Under the pieces are notes generated by a model. That model saw only the letters and a program-made list of their open reading frames with translations, had not been told where the DNA came from and did no database searches. Position numbers and translations under genes: made by a program. DNA of 11,556 nucleotides. Origin: Dasania sp051277005 (GTDB lineage Bacteria; Pseudomonadota; Gammaproteobacteria; Pseudomonadales; Dasaniaceae). Shown piece by piece: positions 1 through 6,779 of this stretch. The stretch's first letter is position 1, and each line of letters begins with the position of its first letter. The stretch is taken from NCBI GenBank assembly GCA_051277005.1, contig JBNMPS010000093.1:1-11556 (forward strand). Reading direction: 5' to 3'.

Positions 1-269
1 AGTTTGTAGGGTAAAATATTCATAAGCCTTGAGCTGTTGCACCCATTGGGTGATGGTGGTTTTGTCACTTACCACTATACAGTCAAGGCTTCCTTCGTTT
101 TAGGGTTTTCTAAATAGGGATCGGGGATCATTGCTATACAGTGCTTCCCATCATCGCTAACGCGTAAAAATACTAACGTGATATCATCTTCCAAACAATT
201 AACGGGTAGTATCAATACCAGTGCTGATTAAATTGACCTTTCCTGCACCCTAGAGGTCAAAGTGTTCAT
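1..269 (-). pseudogene. Decayed minus-strand gene, 5' part, unknown family
   Basis: Read on the minus strand from an ATG at 269-267, the sequence gives a protein-like stretch beginning MNTLTSRVQERSI. It meets an in-frame TAA at 230-228 and then continues in the same frame (SALVLILPVNCLEDD... to ...IPDPYLENPK). That frame ends at a TAG at 77-75. The next frame is open from about 95 to the window edge and reads NEGSLDCIVVSDKTTITQWV and onward. Restoring one A in the A-run opposite 98-101 would join the two pieces smoothly. I infer a gene broken by one nonsense mutation and one single-base deletion, running out of the window at position 1. I do not recognise the family. A sequencing error could explain the frameshift but not both lesions easily. 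An alternative is that this is non-coding DNA with chance open frames. Confidence 0.4.
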
Positions 270-303
270 ATTGGTCTAGTATTCTTAGTAACTATTCGAA
301 GTA

Positions 304-330
304 ATTAATAGTCGCTATACGACTATTAAT
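304..330. repeat. Perfect 11-bp inverted repeat upstream of the lipoprotein gene
   Basis: ATTAATAGTCG (304-314) is followed by the 5-base loop CTATA and then its exact complement CGACTATTAAT (320-330). It ends 55 bases before the ATG at 386. There is no U-tract after either arm, so it does not look like an intrinsic terminator. It could be an operator for the downstream gene or a stem in its leader; the sequence does not decide. Confidence 0.6.
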
Positions 331-385
331 ATCCCAGTATTGATGAATTAATATTATGCATAGATCTATTCCAAAAGGTGGCTAT

Positions 386-937
386 ATGAAAGTCCTTTTA
401 TTTGCTGTCTCATTACTTCTTACCGCTTGCGCTGGCACCCGTATTTCTACCGATTTTGACACCAGCTATAATTTCTCTTCGGTTAAGACCTATGCATGGT
501 TGTCCGCCGACAAAAAAATAGTGGCTGACCCTTATGTAGACAATGACCTTATGTTAGCTCGAGTGCACCGCTCAATCGACCAGCAAATGCTCCAGGCCAA
601 GCTTAAAAAGGTTTCCAGCGCTGATTCGGCTGATATTTTATTGAGCTATCATTTAAGCTCTCATCAAAAAATATCTAGCACGAATTATGGTGATCATTTT
701 GGTTATTATCCTTGTAGTTTCTGCGGGCCTAATAATCACCACTATGGGCACGACACAAAAATCCGTCAGTACCGTGAAGGGTCTTTTATGGTCAACTTAA
801 TTGACCCTAAAACCAAAAAGTTAGTTTGGCGTGGCGTCAATGAACGAAGGCTGCCCGTTAACGCAACGCCCATCGAACGAGATCTATTCGTTAGTAAGGT
901 CATACAAGAGATTTTCCATCAAAGCCCTTTAAAATAG
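386..937 (+). CDS. DUF4136-like outer-membrane lipoprotein
   Basis: A 183-residue predicted lipoprotein. The N terminus is a short lipoprotein signal peptide (MKVLLFAVSLLLTAC) with lipobox LTAC and the lipidated Cys at residue 15. Ala at +2 means there is no Asp inner-membrane retention signal, so the outer membrane is likely. I chose the ATG at 386 over the in-frame ATG at 356 because it puts the signal peptide at the very start and has a good Shine-Dalgarno (AAAGGTGG, 373-380). The mature part resembles DUF4136: a DFD-x-S-Y-N-F-x-x-x-K-T-Y-A-W opening (residues 23-37) and a late strand pair around GSFMVNLIDPKTKKLVWRG (132-150). Function is unknown for the family. One oddity is an insert with C110, C113, H118, H119 and H122, where I would expect Gly/Tyr-rich sequence; it could bind metal, but that is inference. 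It is monocistronic, with ffs starting 62 bases after the stop. Confidence 0.8.
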   Translation: MKVLLFAVSLLLTACAGTRISTDFDTSYNFSSVKTYAWLSADKKIVADPYVDNDLMLARVHRSIDQQMLQAKLKKVSSADSADILLSYHLSSHQKISSTNYGDHFGYYPCSFCGPNNHHYGHDTKIRQYREGSFMVNLIDPKTKKLVWRGVNERRLPVNATPIERDLFVSKVIQEIFHQSPLK

Positions 938-938
938 C

Positions 939-967
939 TTGCATGTGCTCATGATTTTCAGCACAAT
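939..967 (+). promoter_or_regulatory. Candidate sigma-70 promoter for ffs
   Basis: TTGCAT (939-944) and CACAAT (962-967) are separated by 17 bases and followed by a GC-rich ACGCGCCC discriminator of the kind seen at stringently controlled stable-RNA promoters. The predicted start near 974 leaves about 26 bases before the mature 4.5S RNA, similar to the leader that RNase P removes in Escherichia coli. Assigned from sequence similarity only. Confidence 0.4.
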
Positions 968-999
968 ACGCGCCCTTTGAGAGCTCTCTCAAACGTTAT

Positions 1000-1113
1000 G
1001 GTGGTCCTTCCGGTCCTCTCGCAACGATCGATAGTAAACTCCGCCAGGCCCGGAAGGGAGCAACGGTAGCTATTTTTTCGTGTGCCGGGATGTGGCTGGT
1101 TGGATCGCCACCC
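1000..1113 (+). ncRNA. ffs: 4.5S / signal recognition particle RNA
   Basis: A 114-base match to the bacterial small SRP RNA, which binds Ffh and directs nascent membrane proteins to FtsY at the inner membrane. The conserved apical part is present: CAGG-CCC-GGAA-GGG-AGCA (1045-1062), with the GGAA tetraloop at 1052-1055 flanked by a CCC/GGG stem. The E. coli RNA has UCC/GGA there, so the stem shows a compensating change. The 3' arm contains GTGTGCCGGGATGTGGCTGG (1080-1099). The ends pair as GGTGG (1000-1004) with CCACC (1108-1112), which fixes the mature termini. It lies just upstream of dnaX, a common arrangement in gammaproteobacteria. No clear intrinsic terminator follows, so some transcripts may continue into dnaX. 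Confidence 0.95.
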
Positions 1114-1186
1114 AAATTTCGTTACCTTCATTATTTAAGCTTCTATCAAACTACTGTATTTATGTCTTTTGCTGGCTGGTGTATGC

Positions 1187-1216
1187 TTGATTGCTTTAAA
1201 TCGGGGCTTGTATTGT
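1187..1216 (+). promoter_or_regulatory. Candidate sigma-70 promoter for dnaX
   Basis: TTGATT (1187-1192), an 18-base spacer, and TATTGT (1211-1216), predicting a start near 1223 and a leader of about 32 bases. Two hexamers of moderate quality; weak evidence on its own. Confidence 0.3.
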
Positions 1217-1254
1217 CTCGCAATGACCACTTCAAATGATAATAGGCTAAATAG

Positions 1255-3279
1255 ATGAGTTACCAGGTATTAGCGCGTAAATGGCGTCCTAAAACCTTTA
1301 GGGAAATGGTAGGGCAAGAGCATGTGCTCAAGGCTCTTATCAACGCCCTAGACCATAACCGACTCCATCACGCCTACTTATTTACAGGCACCCGTGGTGT
1401 GGGTAAAACCACTATTGCTCGCATTTTAGCCAAGTGTCTCAATTGCCAAGTCGGTGTTAGCTCGGTTCCCTGCGGCCAGTGTTCAGCCTGTAACGAAATT
1501 AATGAAGGGCGTTTTATTGATTTAATCGAGGTGGATGCTGCGTCCCGTACCAAGGTAGAAGACACCCGAGAGCTGCTCGAAAATGTTCAATATGCGCCCA
1601 CGACTGGCCGCTATAAAGTCTATATTATCGATGAAGTACACATGCTTTCAAACAGCTCTTTCAACGCCTTACTTAAAACACTTGAAGAACCACCTCCTCA
1701 TGTTAAATTCTTATTAGCAACGACGGACCCTCAAAAATTACCCGCAACCGTACTCTCGCGCTGCTTACAGTTTAACCTCAAGAACATGAGCCCTCAGCGC
1801 ATTGTGGGTCACTTGCAAAATGTTTTGCAGCAGGAGATGGTTGAGTTTGAAGATCCTGCTTTGTGGCAGCTTGGTAGGGCGGCTGATGGTAGTATGCGTG
1901 ATGCTCTCAGCTTAACGGACCAAGCCATTGCTTACGGCAATGGTAATTTGTCAGAACATGATGTTAGGCAAATGCTTGGCACCATTGATCAGCACTTTGT
2001 TGTTGATGTATTAAAGGCTCTCATTTCACATGATGGTGGCGCTGTTTTAAATGCGGTCGATCAATTATCCCAATTTGCACCTGATTATGCGGGGGCTCTA
2101 GAAGAGCTATTAACCCTGCTGCACCGTATTGCCATTGCCCAGGCTGTTCCAGATACCATTGATAATAGCTATGGAGATGCCGAGCGTATAGCGAGCCTAG
2201 CCAGCCAAATTACGGCTGAAGACCTCCAGCTGTTTTACCAGATGGGCCTCAATGGGCGCAGAGATTTACCGCTTAACCCTGACCCTCGTAGTGGTTTTGA
2301 AATGGTACTACTCAGAATGCTGGCCTTTAAACCTAAGGGTATTCCCGAAGTGTCATCGGTTGTTTTGCAAAATTCGGCCCTATCGATGGATTCATCGACA
2401 CCTATCGCTAGCAATCAACACAATGTGGCCCCTGAGGTGCCGCAAGCTGTAAAAAAGCCTGAGCAGGTAATCTCAACTACCGAGCTTGTTGATACAGCAA
2501 AACTCGAAGCACCGGTGGCAGTCGAGCCTCTGCAGACTCAAGCTTCTATCAATGCATTGCCCGCACCCAAACATTCGATTGAAGATATTACGGGTGGCGG
2601 CTCACAGTCAGTAGAGCCTCCAGCACCCGTTATACAAGACGAACAAAACTCTTCGCAGAACTGTGACAAAGTTAGTACTACCGAGGAGGCGGCTAATAAT
2701 AAGCCGCAGCCCACCATGGGCCGAGCCTCTGAGCTAATGAACGCACATGCCGCTGCTGTGAAGGGCTCACTCTCGGCAGTTTCAACGCCGGTAGCCACTT
2801 CAAATAGCAGCACTTCAATTCCAGAACCTTCTGCTCAGCACGATAACGAACCACAAGAGCACGTTGAAGAAGAAACAGAGGTAACACTGGCTAATCTTAC
2901 TGTAGAAAATTGGCCTCGACTCTATGGTCAATTAGGCTTTGGCGGCGTGGTCGGTAATATCGCGGCGCACTGCTTATTAAATGATATTAGCGGTGATCAG
3001 CTGTCATTCACCCTTGATGAAAATAATGCCAGCTTATTTAATGACAGCTACGCTGACAGAATGCAGCAACATTTAACCATTGTATTTAATATACCCGTGA
3101 ACGTTTCAATATCCATTGCTCAAGTTGCCGGTAATACCCCTGCCATGTATAGAGAAAAGCAGAAATCAGCAGACATGTTACAAGCAACAAGAACGCTTCA
3201 AAATGATGATAATGTTCACATGTTAGTTGAGCGGTTTGGCGCAACTCTCGATTTAGATTCAGTTACCAGTATTCATTAA
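1255..3279 (+). CDS. dnaX: DNA polymerase III subunits tau and gamma
   Basis: A 674-residue clamp-loader ATPase of the replicative polymerase (E. coli tau has 643). Residues 1-230 form the AAA+ core: Walker A GTRGVGKT (45-52), zinc module Cys64, Cys73, Cys76 and Cys79, Walker B IIDEVH (124-129), sensor 1 LLATTD (153-158), the SRC arginine-finger motif (168-170) and sensor 2 GSMRDALS (212-219). The clamp-loader collar domain follows to about residue 365. A Pro/Ala/Glu-rich, poorly conserved linker spans roughly 365-545, and the C-terminal domain expected to contact the polymerase alpha subunit spans about 550-674. The ATG at 1255 gives the canonical MSYQVLARKWRP start; its Shine-Dalgarno is weak. 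A frameshift signal in codons 399-401 should yield gamma as a 402-residue product (separate entry). It follows ffs and precedes ybaB-recR. Confidence 0.98.
   Translation: MSYQVLARKWRPKTFREMVGQEHVLKALINALDHNRLHHAYLFTGTRGVGKTTIARILAKCLNCQVGVSSVPCGQCSACNEINEGRFIDLIEVDAASRTKVEDTRELLENVQYAPTTGRYKVYIIDEVHMLSNSSFNALLKTLEEPPPHVKFLLATTDPQKLPATVLSRCLQFNLKNMSPQRIVGHLQNVLQQEMVEFEDPALWQLGRAADGSMRDALSLTDQAIAYGNGNLSEHDVRQMLGTIDQHFVVDVLKALISHDGGAVLNAVDQLSQFAPDYAGALEELLTLLHRIAIAQAVPDTIDNSYGDAERIASLASQITAEDLQLFYQMGLNGRRDLPLNPDPRSGFEMVLLRMLAFKPKGIPEVSSVVLQNSALSMDSSTPIASNQHNVAPEVPQAVKKPEQVISTTELVDTAKLEAPVAVEPLQTQASINALPAPKHSIEDITGGGSQSVEPPAPVIQDEQNSSQNCDKVSTTEEAANNKPQPTMGRASELMNAHAAAVKGSLSAVSTPVATSNSSTSIPEPSAQHDNEPQEHVEEETEVTLANLTVENWPRLYGQLGFGGVVGNIAAHCLLNDISGDQLSFTLDENNASLFNDSYADRMQQHLTIVFNIPVNVSISIAQVAGNTPAMYREKQKSADMLQATRTLQNDDNVHMLVERFGATLDLDSVTSIH
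2434..2488 (+). promoter_or_regulatory. Programmed -1 ribosomal frameshift signal in dnaX (gamma subunit)
   Basis: The slippery heptamer A AAA AAG lies at 2451-2457 in the correct phase (GTA AAA AAG, codons 399-401). Slipping back one base gives GCC and then TGA (2460-2462), so the product would be 401 shared residues plus one Ala. An internal Shine-Dalgarno-like GAGGTG (2434-2439) sits 11 bases upstream, matching the stimulator position in E. coli dnaX. Downstream, GAGC (2461-2464, G-U closed) and GGTA (2466-2469) can pair with TACC (2478-2481) and GCTT (2484-2487), forming a stem with a small internal loop that starts 3 bases after the heptamer. All three elements known for E. coli dnaX are present; the stem is the weakest. 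Confidence 0.8.
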
Positions 3280-3319
3280 TCAACGGAAGTCATAACGACT
3301 CAGTACTTTCCATAGCTGT

Positions 3320-3424
3320 TCAGGTTGCAGTCAAAATTGTGCTGAGTAAGGCGATAAATGTGAGTTTACAGGTGTAAATAATCATTTTTTAACGCGGTTC
3401 AGCGCTATTTTGACTGTGAGCTGA
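3320..3424. repeat. Long imperfect inverted repeat between dnaX and ybaB
   Basis: The 190-base gap after dnaX holds a 105-base imperfect palindrome. The core arms CAGTCAAAAT (3328-3337) and ATTTTGACTG (3407-3416) match exactly. Pairing continues inward through GCTGA (3341-3345) with TCAGC (3399-3403) and outward through TCAG/CTGA blocks. Inside the loop is a second near-palindrome, TTTACA-GG-TGTAAA (3365-3378). An 8-bp direct repeat GCTGAGTA occurs at 3341 and 3420. It could be a small non-autonomous (MITE-like) element, a transcript hairpin or a regulatory site. No U-tract supports a terminator. No other obvious gene lies in the gap. Confidence 0.65.
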
Positions 3425-3469
3425 GTAGTTACCGGAAGTATTTATTTAGAAACGTTAGGTGATAGCAAC

Positions 3470-3790
3470 ATGATTCCCAATATAAATGACATCATGAAAC
3501 AAGCACAGCAGATGCAAGAAAAGATGCAGCAGGCGCAACAAGATTTGGCCAAATCCGAAGTTCAGGGTGAGTCAGGTGCGGGCATGGTAAAGGTAACTAT
3601 GAACGGGTGTCATGACGTTAAACAGGTATCCATTGACGATGGCCTGCTCTCTGAAAACAAAGAGATTGTAGAGGACCTGCTAGCGGCGGCGGTTAATGAT
3701 GCTGTGCGCAAAGTGGAAGCCTGCAATAAAGAATCCATGAAAAAAATGACCGGCGGCATCGATATCCCCGGTTTTAAAATGCCCTTTTAA
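3470..3790 (+). CDS. ybaB: YbaB/EbfC nucleoid-associated protein
   Basis: A 106-residue homologue of the small dimeric DNA-binding protein YbaB (EbfC), usually about 109 residues. Features are the N-terminal helix MKQAQQMQEKMQQAQQ (residues 9-24), the signature GESGAGMVKVTMNG (33-46), an acidic middle section and the C-terminal PGFKMPF. Members bind DNA and are almost always next to recR, where a role in nucleoid organisation or repair is presumed. The ATG at 3470 has a good Shine-Dalgarno (AGGTGA) seven bases upstream. The stop lies 12 bases before recR, so the two are co-transcribed. Confidence 0.97.
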   Translation: MIPNINDIMKQAQQMQEKMQQAQQDLAKSEVQGESGAGMVKVTMNGCHDVKQVSIDDGLLSENKEIVEDLLAAAVNDAVRKVEACNKESMKKMTGGIDIPGFKMPF

Positions 3791-3802
3791 GCAAGGTATA
3801 TT

Positions 3803-4402
3803 ATGGCATTTAGCCCCTTAATTGATCAGTTAGTTGACGCATTGCGTTGTTTACCCGGTGTTGGTCCCAAGTCAGCTCAACGGATGGCTTTCCATTTGTT
3901 AGAGCGCGATAGAGAGGGTGGATTTACCCTTGCACGGCATCTCAATAGCGCTATGGAAGGGGTAGGGCGATGTTCCGATTGTCGCACCCTATCAGAGCTT
4001 AACAAGTGTAGTCTTTGCATTAATACCAAGCGCGATAGACGCACCATCTGTATTGTTGAATCGCCAGTAGATGTGCTGGCATTTGAACAGTCCGGTCATT
4101 ATCAAGGTTTGTACTTTGTATTGATGGGGCATTTGTCGCCCATTGACGGTATCGGGCCTGAAGAAATTGGTGTTAGCCATTTAATAGAACGCGTTCAAAG
4201 TGAATCGGTTGAAGAAGTTATTTTAGCCACAAATCCTACAGTGGAGGGGGAGGCAACGGCTTATTATTTAACGTCTCAATTACAAGCTTTGGGTATTGTT
4301 GTCTCTCGTATAGCTCACGGTGTACCACTGGGTGGCGAGTTAGAATTTGTTGATGTAGGTACGCTAGCTCATGCGCTTCAAAGTCGCCAGGTAATAAAAT
4401 AA
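3803..4402 (+). CDS. recR: Recombination mediator protein RecR
   Basis: A 199-residue RecR (E. coli 201), which works with RecO (and RecF) to load RecA at gaps in single-stranded DNA. The domain order is typical: a helix-hairpin-helix LPGVGPKSAQRMA (17-29), a four-Cys zinc finger (Cys57, Cys60, Cys69, Cys72), a Toprim domain with IVESPVDVLAFE (84-95) and NPTVEGEATA (144-153), and the C-terminal GVPLGGELEFVDVGTL segment (173-188). The ATG at 3803 is preceded by AAGG. The stop is two bases before the rnd start, implying translational coupling. No key residue is missing. Confidence 0.98.
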   Translation: MAFSPLIDQLVDALRCLPGVGPKSAQRMAFHLLERDREGGFTLARHLNSAMEGVGRCSDCRTLSELNKCSLCINTKRDRRTICIVESPVDVLAFEQSGHYQGLYFVLMGHLSPIDGIGPEEIGVSHLIERVQSESVEEVILATNPTVEGEATAYYLTSQLQALGIVVSRIAHGVPLGGELEFVDVGTLAHALQSRQVIK

Positions 4403-4404
4403 TT

Positions 4405-5529
4405 ATGACAATCCCCTCTATAGATAATGCTATTTATATCGACAATAACGAACAACTCGTTTTGTTATGTGAAAGCTTTAAAACAGCAAGATTTCTTGCC
4501 GTTGATACCGAATTTATTCGCACAGACACTTTTTATCCTATTGCTGGCTTATTGCAATTATCTGTAGGTCAAGAAAATTATTTAGTTGACCCTCTAACGA
4601 TTGATCAATGGCAGCCATTGATTGATGTTTTTATTGACGAAAATATTCCTAAAGTATTACATTCGTGCAGTGAAGATCTTGAGGTTTTTGATCGTTTGCT
4701 GGGCGTTTTACCTAAGCCTTTATTTGATAGTCAAATTGCAGCTGCCATGCTGGGTTATGGTTTTAGCTTAAGCTATCAAAATTTAGTTAACGAGATATTG
4801 TCTCAGCACGTAGAAAAAGGCGAGACACGTTCAAATTGGCTGCAACGCCCGCTAACGGCATCGCAATGTCATTATGCCGCGTTAGATGTAGAGTATTTAT
4901 CGGATGTTTATTTGATTTTACAGGCCGCATTAAAAGACAAAGGCCGGCTCGAATGGCTGCAACAAGATTGCGACAAGCTACTTGTTAGCTTTAAAAATAA
5001 TCAATACACGTATAAAAAAGTTAAATCTGCATGGAAGCTGTCGCCAAAGCAGTTGAATGTATTAGATCAGTTAATTCAATGGCGCGAGCAGCAAGCTAAA
5101 ATACGCAATGTGCCTAGAGGCAGAATACTTAAAGATAAAAGTTGTTTTGAGATAGCAAGCAAGCTGGTTAAAACCGTTGCCGTCTTAGCCAAAATCACCG
5201 ACGTGAATCCCAAAACAGTCAGGGTAGAGGGTGAAACTATTATTCAATTAGTTATGGATGCTTCGCAGCAAGATGGTAGTGAATTTCCAGCAGCTATGGT
5301 GAAGCCTTTACCGTTACAAATGGGCACGGTAATGAAAGAGCTTAAGGCGGCTGTTGTTAAGCTTTCGGAAGAGTTAAACGTAGCGCAAGAAATTCTAGTT
5401 CGAAAGAAAGATTATGAAGCACTTTTACGTTCGGGTCTTAGCGGTAATAGCCATCAATTACCTAAGACGTTGCAGGGCTGGCGTGAAGGTATTGTGGGTA
5501 AATTATTGCTTGATAAAGTTAAGCGCTAA
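4405..5529 (+). CDS. rnd: Ribonuclease D
   Basis: A 374-residue 3'-5' exoribonuclease of the DEDD family (E. coli 375) that trims 3' ends of tRNA and other stable RNA precursors. Exo I is VDTEF with Asp34 and Glu36; Exo II is in LHSCSEDLEVF with Asp91; Exo III is YAALDVEYL with Tyr157 and Asp161, so it is a DEDDy enzyme with all catalytic residues present. A first HRDC domain follows at about 213-290 (QLNVLDQLIQWREQQAKIRN), and the C-terminal region to 374 fits the second HRDC-like domain. The start is two bases after the recR stop, with the AGGT Shine-Dalgarno inside the end of recR. Placement with ycgL and ycgN downstream is a known gammaproteobacterial arrangement. Confidence 0.97.
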   Translation: MTIPSIDNAIYIDNNEQLVLLCESFKTARFLAVDTEFIRTDTFYPIAGLLQLSVGQENYLVDPLTIDQWQPLIDVFIDENIPKVLHSCSEDLEVFDRLLGVLPKPLFDSQIAAAMLGYGFSLSYQNLVNEILSQHVEKGETRSNWLQRPLTASQCHYAALDVEYLSDVYLILQAALKDKGRLEWLQQDCDKLLVSFKNNQYTYKKVKSAWKLSPKQLNVLDQLIQWREQQAKIRNVPRGRILKDKSCFEIASKLVKTVAVLAKITDVNPKTVRVEGETIIQLVMDASQQDGSEFPAAMVKPLPLQMGTVMKELKAAVVKLSEELNVAQEILVRKKDYEALLRSGLSGNSHQLPKTLQGWREGIVGKLLLDKVKR

Positions 5530-5563
5530 CCATTATGTTTAAAGGCTACCACGCGAGAATGTC

Positions 5564-5854
5564 ATGAAAAAGATTTGTACTGTTTATCGCAGTCCTAAAA
5601 AAGAGGGCCTGTACTTGTATGTCATTAAATCTGAAAATCTAACCCGGGTTCCTGAGACCCTGTTAAAGCAATTTGGTAAGCCTGAGCACGCTATGGTTTT
5701 GGTGTTACATTCAGAGCGTGAGCTGGCACGCGTGGACGTCAGTTTAGTGCTCAGTGATCTTGATGAAAAAGGTTATTTTCTACAGATGCCACCTCAATTA
5801 GGTGATGAGTATATGAAGGGAATACACGAAAAAAACAGCAAGATGGGTGGTTAA
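5564..5854 (+). CDS. ycgL: YcgL domain protein
   Basis: A 96-residue soluble protein matching the YcgL family (UPF0745), whose biochemical role is not established. Recognisable parts are CTVYRSPKKEGLYLYV (residues 5-20), the FGKP turn (37-40), RELARVDV (52-59) and the late GYFLQMPP (70-77). It starts 34 bases after rnd and its end overlaps the next reading frame, so it is part of the ybaB-recR-rnd transcript. In other gammaproteobacteria ycgL and ycgN are also neighbours. Confidence 0.93.
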   Translation: MKKICTVYRSPKKEGLYLYVIKSENLTRVPETLLKQFGKPEHAMVLVLHSERELARVDVSLVLSDLDEKGYFLQMPPQLGDEYMKGIHEKNSKMGG

Positions 5855-6296
5855 ATTGTCTGATAAACCCTTTTGGGAAACTGTCCCATTAACTGAAATG
5901 AATAAAGAACAATGGGAATCCTTATGTGATGGCTGTGCTAAATGCTGTTTACATAAGCTTGAGGATGAAGATGATGGTGAGGTCTATTACACCAAAATAG
6001 TTTGTCGCTATATGGATGATGATTGCCGCTGTACCGAATATAAGCGCCGTAATGAGCTAGTGCCCAATTGTGTATGGTTACGTCCTGAAGACATTGAAGC
6101 ATTTCATTGGCTACCATCAACCTGTGCTTACCGCTTGATTCATGAGGGCCAAACACTACCTGAATGGCATCCTTTGGTGTCGGGTAGTGCCGAAAGTGTT
6201 CATGAGGCTGGGGTATCTATTAAAGGGCGAGCATTGAGTGAGGAATTTGTTCATCCTGATGGCTATGAAGACCATATAATTGTTTGGGTCGAATAA
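5847..6296 (+). CDS. ycgN: YcgN family cysteine-cluster protein (UPF0260)
   Basis: Up to 149 residues, matching YcgN of the Zn/Fe-chelating cysteine-cluster superfamily (E. coli about 150). The Cys set is CDGCAKCC (27-34) plus Cys53, Cys60, Cys62, Cys75 and Cys93. Other conserved parts are ESLCDGC, WLPSTCAYRL (88-97) and LPEWHPLVSG (104-113). It probably binds an Fe-S cluster or a metal, but its role is unknown. The start is uncertain. GTG at 5847 overlaps the ycgL stop by 8 bases. TTG at 5856 would give MSDKPFW, which aligns with the MSDVPFW of E. coli, and GGGTGG (5845-5850) lies five bases before it as a possible Shine-Dalgarno. I list the longer form. Confidence 0.93.
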   Translation: MVKLSDKPFWETVPLTEMNKEQWESLCDGCAKCCLHKLEDEDDGEVYYTKIVCRYMDDDCRCTEYKRRNELVPNCVWLRPEDIEAFHWLPSTCAYRLIHEGQTLPEWHPLVSGSAESVHEAGVSIKGRALSEEFVHPDGYEDHIIVWVE

Positions 6297-6310
6297 GGGA
6301 ATTTAAGTAA

Positions 6311-6658
6311 ATGGGAAGTGATTATGTTTTTGCATGGAGTTGCTATATTGCATCTTCAATTACGTTAATTGTTGTTTTGTGGCATTTACTAATTTGGTTC
6401 GGTTTAAAAGAGACGCAAAATCTCATTTGCGCACTAGCTGCGGTATTCCTATTTACTCCTGTCCCTGTTACTACCGACTCAAGTTATTGGGCTCCTGCGT
6501 TTATGGCGGCCGTTATTGATTTAGTTGCCAGCGGCACCGAGGCGGCTTTAAACCGTATCTGGCCCTTATTAATAGTTATGTTTGTTGTTGTTTTACTGAC
6601 CATTACTTGGCGAATATATCAAAGCAAACAGAATTTAACCGCCTCATCGAATAATTAA
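6311..6658 (+). CDS. Small integral membrane protein, unknown function
   Basis: A 115-residue very hydrophobic protein that I do not recognise. Likely membrane segments are residues 7-31, 36-52, possibly 60-75, and 83-103, with a polar tail (RIYQSKQNLTASSNN). There is no cleavable signal peptide or catalytic motif. AAGGGA precedes the ATG at 6311 by about ten bases. It begins 14 bases after ycgN and is probably the last gene of that transcript, since a promoter-like region and 121 bases separate it from the VWA gene. Confidence 0.75.
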   Translation: MGSDYVFAWSCYIASSITLIVVLWHLLIWFGLKETQNLICALAAVFLFTPVPVTTDSSYWAPAFMAAVIDLVASGTEAALNRIWPLLIVMFVVVLLTITWRIYQSKQNLTASSNN

Positions 6659-6691
6659 GACAATATCGCCACTATTCCCGATCTTGCCCTA

Positions 6692-6747
6692 TTGTTAATT
6701 ATCAGAAATCTGCTATAGATAGTTGTTAATAAACTAGTTTTTATAAT
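6692..6747 (+). promoter_or_regulatory. Candidate promoters for the VWA gene
   Basis: The 121-base gap before 6780 is AT-rich and offers two candidates. One is TTGTTA (6692-6697), 16 bases, and an extended -10 TGC-TATAGA (6711-6719). The other is a perfect TATAAT (6742-6747) with only a poor -35 near 6719. Either would leave a short leader. They suggest the VWA gene has its own promoter. Confidence 0.35.
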
Positions 6748-6779
6748 TTTATCGTTAGATTTTTTGAGTAACCAACACT

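Noticed and set aside
2538..2887. Minus-strand ORFs inside dnaX
   Set aside because: Shadows of the low-complexity dnaX linker; no start signals or recognisable domains.
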